Source: Babylonia areolata (Eukaryota; Mollusca; Gastropoda; Neogastropoda; Buccinidae). Taken from it: DNA of 64,000 nt. Every line of letters starts with the position of its first letter. Positions within the stretch are counted from its first letter, which is position 1. The notes beneath the pieces are model-generated. The model was not told the origin of the DNA and did no database searches. It was given only the letters and a program-made list of their open reading frames with translations. The stretch lies in NCBI RefSeq assembly GCF_041734735.1, contig NC_134901.1:17693302-17757301 (forward strand), given 5' to 3'. The position numbers were made by a program, and so were the translations under genes. This document shows positions 25,901-37,506 of the stretch, in pieces.

Positions 25901-27516
25901 CATTGAGGCAGATGCCGTTCCCTGTGAATGATGCTGCAGTGGCCTTGCGAACACAGGCAGAGCGCACAGAGACAGCCCTCCAGAAGGTGAGACATTGGTA
26001 GCCTGTATACCACAGCTTTGGACATGTCTGAGAGTGTACTTCATGCAGAGAAAAGCCATAAACTTTTTTTTTCTTTCAACTTTGTGATAGGACTTCTATT
26101 ACAGACTTCAGTTACAGTTCTGTTACTTTAGGAGGCGTCACTGCGTTCAGACAAACCCTTAAATGCTACACCACATCTGCTAAGCAGATGCCTGACCAGC
26201 AGCATAACCCAATGCGCTTGGTCAGGCTTTGAGGGGGAAAAAAAAAAGAAAAGAAAAACAAGTAAGAGAGTAAAGTAATTCATTCTGTATTAAGGAACAC
26301 TGGTTTAACTTCAACATTCTGCATGTTGATAAGATAATCATTTGTTATAACTGAAAAACATTGTAGAAGTGTGTTCATTGTGCGGCACTGCATAAATACA
26401 ATTAAAAGATGTGCATACAATTCAGCACACACACACGTGCATGCATTCACATGCAGGCAAGAGGAAAAAATATAAATATATATTATCTATCATAGATAAA
26501 AATAATTGAGCCAAACAGTTAATCCTTCCAGTTCTACACCTCCAAACAATGAAAGAGTCTGTCTTAAAAAGCACTATACACACTTCAGATAGACAGAAAA
26601 AACCCACCATCGTTCAGCACACTGAGTGTTCTTGCAAACAGAGAATGGACTGCATGAAAGATATAGTTTTTTTTCCCTGCAGTTTCACTTTTGTGGAGGT
26701 GCAATGCTCGCAGACTGATCCAAATATGCAATAAAAAAGAAAAAAAGGGAAGGGAGGGGTGAGGGGGGAGGCTGCAGGGTGGGGGAGCGGCGGTCTAACC
26801 TTGGCATGGACGGAATGTGCTGGTCAGGTCTTTGATGTACAGTGAAGAGAGAGGTGTGTGAAAAGCTGTGCTGTGTTGGATGATGAGCTTCTTTCAGTTT
26901 ATATTAAATTGCATCACCACTTCTGTGCAGGAAATTCCCTCTTTTTCTATTGCTTTCTTTGTTTCTGCCTTTTTTTTTTTTTTTTTTTTTTTAATTCCTT
27001 GACTGTTTTCTGCACTTTCTGCCTTCCCAGTCCATTCCCTTTTCTTTTTTCCACTGAGCCTTGACAATTTCTTTTTCTCTGTGATGTAGTGTCTGTGCTG
27101 TTTGCTCTGGCATTAAGGTAGTGATATTGGAAACTCTTAGATGGGCACTAGCTGTCCATTCTTTGTAGTTTTTTTGTCTTTATGGCTTTTAAAAAAAAAA
27201 AAAAATTTTGTTTGGTTTTGAAGTGTTTTTATCCTTTTTTACTTTTTATTTTTTTCAAATCAGGGAATGATTAAATTAGGTGGGCTTACATTCACAGCAC
27301 AGTCCAGCTCATTTGCCGAGATTAATAGTTAAAATGATATGTCATGAACTGTGTTGTTTTGGTTTTTAATCCCCCACACTTTCACCCACCACCCAGTTTA
27401 ACAGGGTTTTGCATTTAACACACTTGAAATTTGTTTCTTTATTTTTTAGATGGGCAGTCCTGATATGTCCTCGTACATTCAGCTGGGCTATAAGCAACAA
27501 TGTCAAATGTGTGTGC

Positions 27517-27551
<35 letters not shown>

Positions 27552-30107
27552 GGCAGGTTGAACAGCTTCTGCAGCGGAACCACAGTCCTCGGCGGTTTGC
27601 CTCTGACCAGCAGTACAGGCTGCAGCAAGGGTTCCTCATCAGCTCCACCCAGCAGGTACGTGCTGCCTGCATCTGTTTGGAGGGGAGGGGGAAAGTCAGC
27701 TGCCGCTAGTCAGGGATGCAAAGGGGAGGTAACCTACTTCAGGAGGTTATCGGCTGTAGCTACTTTTGTTTTCTCCGCATATGCGTGTAGTAGTTTGCAC
27801 AGGACAGGAATCAGACCCTGCTGGAGTCTGCACTTGTAAGTATGTTACTCAAACGTAATTTTAGGAAGAAAATTTCCTTTTTTCAAGTCAGATGGTACAG
27901 ACCAGAAATATTGTTTTCCTGGATCTAAAGTCATTGGTCTTTTTCGATGTAGGGAAACCTTTTGTGTTATGGGTAATGTCTTGCTTCAGACCAACAGGCA
28001 ACATTGTATATGTTGTAAATAACGTATGATGTAGTTTTTTGCTGTGAGTGAAAAGGAAATTTTGAATTTGTCTTGATTCATTATTCAGTTTACATTGCAG
28101 ACTGGTTTAATGCACTCAGTACGGCCAGTCCTCTCTTCTCCTCTACACAGACCCCTCAGATGTCCAGTGGGTGTCTGAATGACCCAACCTTTAGCTTCCG
28201 TCGTAAGAATTGTGGTATTCTTTGTCAACATTCACCTCTTCAGTATAAGAGCCTTCCGCTTGCAATATTTTGATGATGGTAACTGGGGTGAAACGCTGTT
28301 GACGTCGTCTCTTTCGCCGTTCGTATGGAGAGAGTTAATGTTGCCCTGAATGGTATTTTTCCAGAAACATGACCAGTTGTGGAGATTTTCCAGAGCTCTA
28401 TTTGAAGGGTTGTTTTTCATCAGATTGTTCACTAGGGGATCAGGACAGTGTCAGTACCTGATGAGGGGTGTGTCAGTACAGAGAGGTATAGTACCTGTTT
28501 TTTCTGTTTTCCCAGATGGTGGATCGACTGTGTGTACAAGTGCAGGACTCGGTTAACGCTTTGAAAATTGCTAGTTCTGGGGCAACGGATGATGAACTGG
28601 AGCAGGCAGAGAAAGTTGTCAAGGATGCAGATAATTCCAAACAGGTCAGTGTGTGTGTGTGGGTGTGTTGCGAGTTTTTGCGTGTGTGTGTTTTTTTCAC
28701 GCGTTTTTGTTCCTTTCATTGGAGGTTATTACTTTCTCTTGAACTTCATCACTGCTATAACCATTCCATTCTACACAGTGCGTGTTGGGTGTTTTTGTGT
28801 GTATGTGTTTTTGTTGCTTTTTTGTTCCTTTTATTGGAGGTTATTACTTTCTCTTTAACTTCATCACCACTTTAACCATTCCATTCTACACTATGTGTGT
28901 GTGCATGTTGGGTATTTTTGTATGTGTGTTTTTGTTGTTCATTTTTTGTTCATGTCATTGGAGATTATTACTTTCTCTTGAACTTCATCACCACTGTAAT
29001 CATTCCATTCTTCACACTTCACTCTCGTTAGCTTTTACTTCGACAAACAAAACAAAACAAAACAGTTGGAAGTATAGTTCAAAACACAAGGTCCTCATTC
29101 CGTGGTCTCTGTGGCTACACACTTGTTTGTCAAGAAATACTACTCGTTTGTCCAAGGTCAGTGGCATCGCTGACAAGACTTGTATCCCTTCCTAACTTGA
29201 CAAACTGGCTTCGGTGCACTAGAGCTAAGAGCAGGCAGGAGTTTCTTTTTTGTGGTGTCTGTGAGAACACACTGACATCTGGAAATATGTTAACACATCC
29301 AGTGATGATGCTGTTTCAGCTTCTGCCCAAGCTGCAGGTCATTGCCATGCAAACTCAGGACCCAGGCAACACTATGGAAACGACGTTGCAGACAATGGCG
29401 GACAAGTTGAGAGCTGTTATGGAGGAGACAATGCAGGTGTATATCACTTGTTTGTCAGGTTCAGAGGAACAGTAAATAAGGATGCTAAAAAGAAATGAGT
29501 TTGTTATCTTATACTTTTTTTGTTTTTTTTTGGTCTGGTTTGATTATGATATTCTGTGTATCATTTTTTGTTGTTTTTTCCCTTGATGATATTGCTTATA
29601 TATATCTTTAACCTAGATATTTTAAACATGTCTTACTGTATTGTGCTTTGAGCCTTCTAGTTGTTAGGGAAATCACAATACAGATAAAATCTATTGTTGT
29701 TATTTTTATTATAGATTTCTTTTTTTTTCTCTTCTTCTTTTTTTTCTTTTTTAATGACTGGCTGTTGATTATAATTGAAGAATGAAGATGAAAAAAATTT
29801 TTTTTTAATTGGTGTCAACTGTGTTTTCAGAAAACACTGGAGGACATGTTGAAATGTACAGCAACACACTGTGAGGGCATCATGTCTGATAAGGTGAGAC
29901 TTGAACATTGTAGTGACACAGACCGCAGTTACCTGGGTTCATCGGTATTGGCTTAGTCCCATCCCTTGATCCTCATTTTTTTCTTCTGCTCCAGCATTAA
30001 TTTTAGTGCATTGTCATCTGCCTACACACTTTCCCTCCAGCATTTAGCAAGGAATTGGAACTGGTTAAACACTGTGTGGAAGAATGTGTGTGTGTGTGTG
30101 TGTGTGA

Positions 30108-30141
<34 letters not shown>

Positions 30142-30939
30142 CTTTGTTTTTTTGTTTTATTTGACATCTTTTTACAATGTCAGATTTTTGTGTGTGTGTA
30201 TGAATGTACGAGTAAGAGAGGGAGAGAGAGAGAGAAAGAGATGATTTATGTCAATTGTGCTGTATATTTTGCGGATGATTTTTAGTACTTGTGTTTTTGG
30301 TGTTTCTTTGCTACACAGTACACTGGGTTAAGCCATTGCTTTGTGTTTTCAGTGTGTGTAAGAGTGTATGGGTTGACAGGTTTTCCGAGGCGAAGTGGAG
30401 TCGGGGTGCAAGTCACGGAGTTCTCTGCCCAAAGACTTTGCCAAGCTGGTCCTAGATGGCATCACCTTTGACGTCTTCAACAAACTTAGGTTTGTATATG
30501 GTTGGTCTGTCAAGTACACAGAATGTCTGTAATAAAATCTGCAGGCAGTCAAGAATTAATGTTTTCTTCAGGGATCGGTACATTTTCCAGTAACTGAAAA
30601 AAAAAAAAAAAGAAAGAAAAAAGATATGGTAGAGTATAATGTGGATTAGCATTGATATGTTTGTGACATTGTGAGTTTCTTGTGTGTGTGTTTGTGCATC
30701 CATGAACAGTTATTTAATTACACATACTTAACCTTGACCCACAAGTGCAGACTCCGCAGGGGTCTGACATTCCTGTCCTTTGCAAACTACTATCCGCCTG
30801 TGCGGAGAAAACGAAAGTAGCTACAGCCGATAACCTCCCAGAAGTTGGTAACCCTGATTTTCCACAGACCATTAAAGTGATGTGGTGCCAGTTTGGGCCA
30901 AAGAGTTTATGTTTTTTATTGATAGGGAAAATGATTTTT

Positions 30940-30970
<31 letters not shown>

Positions 30971-33900
30971 CTTAATCCACAGCTTAAAGAATAGAAGCAC
31001 AGATAAGAAATGATAGAAAACAAAAGATGATGATAGTGAATTGCAGACTAGTTTTAGCATGTTCATGTGCCTGTTACGGTGTCAACCTAGATAATGACAT
31101 TTCATGTTTGTTATCAATATGTAAAACTTTTTTTTGGGGGGTATCATATTAGTAAACAGTACATTTCTTTATTGTGGGATAATAAGAAAATAAAACATGA
31201 GTACAAAGCCAAACAAAATTGCAGGTCACTAGAGAAGTCCAGAACATAATACATACACATTTAAAACAAAGGAATAAATAAATGAATAAATAAATAAGTG
31301 AATAAGTAAACATGACTGATTGTGATGTGGTAGATTTTTTTAGTTTGCACACATAAAAAAACTTTTGTAGGTTTTCTGACAAACAGACAAACAGAATGGA
31401 AGAACACTATCAATTCTAGTATGTCATCCATTTTTATATTTTTATCCAGGCCAACTAGTTCAGGTTAAGTGTTTAACGATACTGTTCGCAATGATGACAC
31501 CTGTTTTTTTTAAGGTGTTCTCAAGCTCTATCCATAAGGAGCTTGAGGATTGACAGTTCCTCAAATAATGGTAAAAAGTGTCTTTTTCTGTATCGGGGAA
31601 GGTGCATCTACCACTTTGTTATTATCGTTCTTTCAAACATGGTGTTCGTTACTAATATTCTGTGACGTATTCTGAGTTGGAGCCATTTATCTCCTGAATT
31701 TTCTTAGCTTGTGGTACTAAAACATCTTCTGATCTAGTTTGTGTGTTAATGTATTTCTCCCAGTTCAAACGTGCTTTGATATTGAATACTTCAGTTTATC
31801 AGTCATGACATTGTAATATGTCTCTGATCTCTTTATAGTGGTTATTTTTTGTTACATGCTGGTTCTCTCGTAATTATCTCAGCATTCCAGCATTATGTTT
31901 CTTTTTTTCTCATATGATTGTTCATAGATTGACTACAGCTGATGAAATTGAGAATGTTGGTTACAAATCTTAATTTGTTTTTCTGAACATTCCATGGCTT
32001 ACGAATTAGCCATCTTTTATTAAATGTATGACTTCAAACAAGTTACCCTGTCTGTGTCCATGTCTCATAACAGATATATATGTTTCCCACTTGAGATTTG
32101 TCATCGTAAAAGACAGGCTCAGCAGCTAGTTCAAATCTGTTTGTTCACAGAATTGTCCATAAAAATAAGATATATCTTTCCAAAAGCTGTTTACTTTCTG
32201 AAAACCTTTCTGCACAAAATATATCTCTATCAGGACAAAATGAAGAGTATTTTCCCCCAGTTATGATTTTGTGTATACCTTCTATTAACCCATGATATTT
32301 TTAAAGATTGTACATATGTTGTTCGATGGTATGCCTATTCTGCCCTCCTTGATATCTCGTACAGAAGTGTTTAAAAAAAATTTTTTTTTATTGATTTTGT
32401 CTGTTATCCTAGAAAATGATAATTTTCATCTTCATTTTGTTTCAAGGTCACAAGGTTGAAGAAACTAAGTTCTTCCAGTTCTTAAAAAAAAATCTTTTGA
32501 CTGACTTAGATGAAGTGTAAAATAGACATTGTACATCACAGAGAATTCTCAGAACGCAGAAGTTTGGTCAGTCACAAATTAGAAAGAGCATTCTTATTTT
32601 AGTTTAACATCAAATGTTTTACTGAACAGCACATCAAAGCACACCAGTTTAATCATATTGTGCCTGAGCATATGGTACACAAAAATTGTTATTCAGTCCA
32701 CATCCAATTTGTGAATTGCGGAAGTAGGGGAAAAGCATGAAGGAAAATGTAAATGGGGGGTGTTAAACGAGTAAGAGGGGAGGGGTGGAGAAATAGAGTT
32801 AAAAAGCTATGATACAGTATAAAAAAAACAAAACAATAAAAAACTTTTATGCTGCTTGGCAGTTGTTTTTTTTCAGTTACATCATATTGTTTGCTGTTGT
32901 TTATATTATTTTTCCCCAGTGAGCTGAACTTGGCAGTGGCAGCCTATATCTCTGACACTGTTATTGACGAAGTCATCGACAAACTATCAGACAGTCACAA
33001 AGACCTGGTGAGTCTTTTTATTCTCCCTTTGATTGTGTTTCATTGGCTGCTCTAGGAGGTGTACTTGGTAGGTCTTTGCAGTGCAGGGGTTAATCAGTGA
33101 TAATATGACTCGGGTTGACATTTGTATTTGTAAATTTTACCATTTATCAACGAAATGCAGTTGACTTAAAATCTGCTGATTATCAAAATTCCATTGATAG
33201 AAATGGCAAAAAAAGAAAGAAATGTTGGTCTGAAATTAATGTGCTGTCATTTAAAGCTCTGTGTGAAGTGGGAGAAAGTATGGCCATTTCAGCCTGGCAT
33301 TCATTCACATGATCAGATAACAAACACATTCATTCCCATGATCAGAAATAACAAACAGTGTTACATTGGTTTTTTTGTTTTGTTTTTTTTTCTTACAGGA
33401 TTTCTTTCTGTGATGTATGATTGTAGAATGGAGCACATGCACTTTACTCCATGTTGTACCACAGATTTTGGAAGATGAGATGATGCACAAAGTCCCAAGA
33501 CAAAACTGCTGTGCTCAGTATGTCTGTGAGTTATGAAGTGAGATGTATGACCATGCAGGCCCTCGTCTTCAGTTGGGTGAGGGTATTCCCAGCATCATCA
33601 GTGTCCTTAAGATACATGGTTTGGGAACAAGTGAGGATCTCAGCTTTCCTGTTTGGGGAAAGAGCCTGCTAATGTGTTTTACATGCAGCGCTATGGTTCA
33701 GTCCTGTCTTTCAGAGGAATCACCTTCAAAAGCTAGGAGCCATACCTTTATCTTTCAGACCAGTCACCATCAGAAGCTATGATTCAGTCTTATGTCTTTC
33801 AGACCAAACACCAATGGTGACCACGTAGAGTTAGGATTCACTCCTTTGTCTATCAGACCAATCATTACAGAAGGCTGTGAGTCAGTCCTGTGTCTTTCAG

Positions 33901-35193
33901 ACCAAAGGCTATACATATAAATCTAGCATTCAGTTCTGGGTTTTTCAGACCAATCAGCAGTTGAAGCTAGGAGTCATTCCTATGGCTTTAGACTAAACAC
34001 CATTCAAAAGCTAGGATTCAGTCCAATGTTTTTAAGACCAGTCTGCAGAGAAACGTAGGACAGAATCGTGTCTTTCAGATCACTCAGCTGAGAATCATAG
34101 GATTGAAACATGTCTTTCAAACCAGTCGGCAGAGAAGCATAAGATTGAATCTGGTCTTTCAGACCTGTTTGCAGAAAAACATAAGATTGAATCCTGTCTT
34201 TCAGACCAGTTAGCAGAGAAACATGGGATCAGATCCTGTCTTTCAGACCAGTTAGCAGTGATGATTGAATCCTGTCTTTCAGACCAGTTAGCACAGAAAC
34301 ACAGGAGTAAATCCTGTCTTTCAGACCAGTTAGCACAGAAACACAGGAGTAAATCCTGTCTTTCAGACCAGTTAGCACAGAAACACAGGAGTAAATCCTG
34401 TCTTTCAGACCAGTTAGCACAGAAACATAGGATTGAGTCCTTTTCAGACCATTTAACAGAGAAGTGTTAGGATTGGATCCTGTTTTTCAGACCAGTTAAC
34501 AGATAAACAGTAGGATTTAAATCCTGCCTTTCAAACCAGGTAACAGAAATGTTAGGATTGATCCCTATCTTTCAGACCAGTTAGCAGAAAAACAAGATTG
34601 AATCCTGTCTTTCAGACCAGTTAGCACAGAAACAGGATTGTCTTTCAGACCATTTAGCAGAGGAACATAAGGATTAAATCCTAATGGGATTGAATCCAGT
34701 CTTTCAGACCAGTTAGCAGAGAAATGAAGGACTGAATCGTGTCTTTCATACCAGTTAGCAGAGAAACTTAAGGACTAAATCCTTTCAGACCAGTAGAGAA
34801 ATGTAAAATTGAATCCTGGCTTTCAGATCAGTTAGCAGAGAAATGTAGGATTGAATCCTGGCTTTCAGATCAGTAAGCAGAGAAATGTAGGATTAAATCC
34901 TGTCTTGCAGACCAACCATCTTCATCTGCGGAGAAGCGGTCAGGTACGGGATTCCACAGCCAGTCGGGATCAGCTGGAAAAGACTGACACAGAGAGTGAG
35001 AAGGAGAAGGAGGAGAAGGAGAAAGGGGGTGAGGATGCTGCTGATTCCAGAACACGCCAGCCCAGTGGGGTAAGTTTGTGCGTTGGGAATAGGTGTATGT
35101 GTACACGTGTACATGCGTGCATGAGGTATCCTTTTGTTTATCAAAAGATCAGTGTGAATGGAGGTTTTGCAAATCTGTACACACACACACTCA

Positions 35194-35257
<64 letters not shown>

Positions 35258-36799
35258 GCAAACTGATATTTGTACACTTTGGATGTAGGTATTTTATACA
35301 GGCTGATCTGGACTTGTCACAGTTTCCATCACATGAGCTTGGCATTATGCACAGATGCATACAGATTCACAGACATGTGCGCACACCCACACACACCCTC
35401 TTGCATGTGCACATTGTGCATAACACACAGATGTGTACATACACATACGTGCATACACAACTACTTGTGTGAGCATACACACAGACACAGACACACACAC
35501 TTACACACATGCACACACACACACTGCACACACGCACACACACATGCACACACACACACACGCACACCAAAACAAAACACACTGAAAGAGAAACTCATTT
35601 TCAAGTGACTGGATGTTGTTATTGTCCACACCCAAGACGGAAACACAGTGTAGCCCTTAATCCATAAAGCAGACCCAACGGCTTAGGATTAGCTCACAGG
35701 CTGTCGTAATAAGATTGGGAATTGTTCGCGCTCTGTTGCCTCTCCCTCTCTAGCCTACAACACAACCTGTGTCATTGATGTGCTCCGTTGGACCGGGCTG
35801 TTCAGAATAGGGCCACTCATGTTCATGCTCTTTTCTGTGACTGGGACACATCTTTTTTTTTTTCTTTTCTTTTCTTTTTTTTTTCCTAAACGTGTGGCTT
35901 TTATTATTACTTGGTGATTGGTGCATATGTGAAAGGAATGGATACGTTGAGGGTGGTGCACGTTTCATGGTGCGTCATGGAAAGCGTTAAAAGCAAGAGT
36001 TTTGTCCATCATCAGTGATAATTTTCTGAAAAGGATAGATGAGAAGAAGAAGAAGAATGTGATGCACGCTTGGAAAGCTCTGACAAATGTTAAGAGCAGA
36101 GTTTTGTTCATTTTGGAATTTCCAAATTTTTGTCTAAAACTGATAGGAGTAAAAAAAAAATTTTAAAAATAGAAAGTTGAGGGGGGAAATCAGAAAAAGC
36201 ACGAATTTAGAGAAAAAAAGAAGGAAAACAATGCTTTAGAAATGGATCAATAAAGAAAAATACTCTTTTTGACTTGATGTTTTTGCTGGTCCTCTCCCCT
36301 CATTTGCTGAAAATGTAACTGGCTTTTATCATCTTTGTTTAAGTCATTGCTGAGTCATGTTTACAGCAAAAAGTAATGAAATAGAAAAGTATGAGTGGTT
36401 TGACTTTGCCTGTTAAGTGATAAGGTATAGTAGGAGTATTTGGTGCCGGGAGATTGAAGATGGGCGATATTCTGGAGGAGAAGATGGGGGGTATACTGGA
36501 GGAGGCCTGTGACTCTGTCTTGCCCATCGGAACTCTGGGGAAATACCGTAATGGGATGAACAAGGTGTTGGGGGTTTGCAAGGTAAAGAGATGGCTTGCT
36601 GGAAATATTGTTGTGGGTGTGTGTGGTGTGTGCGTTTGTGTGCCATCTCTCTTTGCATATTGTTATTGGCTTTGTTTTTGTCTCTAAGAGCATTCATGTT
36701 CATCATGATATTTAGGCTTGTTTGTGTACTTATTTATACATATTGATTAGGAATTTGTGACTTTCTGACTTGTGTGTGTGTAAGTTATTCATTTGTCCA

Positions 36800-36831
<32 letters not shown>

Positions 36832-37468
36832 CGTTAGTCCTTGGCATTTCATCAGCTTCGCTAAGTGACGCAGGAAGCAGACTTGGCATGAGGGTAGACA
36901 TTGATGAGACCTTTCTAGGGATCCCTTATGAAGATGCACATTTCAGTGTCAACATGGAAGATCAGGGTCATAACATTTTACGACACCAAAGGCTTGATGC
37001 ATCATAGAATTTCAGTATTGCATCCAGTTTTGAACAGACTTGCTGCACTCATGAGTCATGATGAGAGCAAAAGATTGATGGTCCAGGTGACAGCAACATG
37101 ACATACTAGGAAAAGTTTTGAAATCTGATTGAGTTTTGGTCTTGCACTTGGTCTTCATCGAAAGTCAGTACAGTGTGTGGTTACGGCCGGAACGTGACGC
37201 CTGTCAGACATCGGAAGTCATGTCACAGCATTGACGGTACCCCTGAAACTGGAGTATGGTTGCCTAAATGGTGGAGTATAAATGGTCATATATGTGTACA
37301 AAAGCCCTGTCATTGATAAGAGTGAATGTGGGAGTTGAAAGATGATGTTGGATCATCATTTAGAAAAAAAAAAGAAAAAGATTGTCGAACACCTTGAGTT
37401 GCAGTGCTCAGTTTGTCTTATTGAGCCATGTGAATATGTTTGTCCTGTGGCCTGGATTGTTCATGTTT

Positions 37469-37506
<38 letters not shown>

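Larger units (their letters stand above)
25987..27556 (+). other. Intron 16 (1.57 kb)
   Basis: Holds a family C SINE fragment (26112-26235), homopolymer runs near 26975-26992 and 27190-27205, and ends in (GT)n directly at the acceptor. The rest is unique AT-rich sequence. Confidence 0.75.
30490..32919 (+). other. Intron 21 (2.4 kb)
   Basis: Family E repeat at 30715-30856, then an antisense L1/Tx1-like LINE remnant from about 31145 to 32400. 32400-32919 is AT-rich unique sequence. Confidence 0.75.

Noticed and set aside
27433-27480. Exon beginning ATGGGCAGTCCTGATATG after TTTTTTAG
   Set aside because: Good-looking acceptor but no donor, no family match, and exon 16 joins exon 17 directly in frame.
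36459-36583. Possible extra exon encoding [20 protein letters not shown]
   Set aside because: A GTAAAG donor exists, but there is no pyrimidine tract or convincing acceptor, no CARMIL counterpart, and exon 23 already joins exon 24 in frame.
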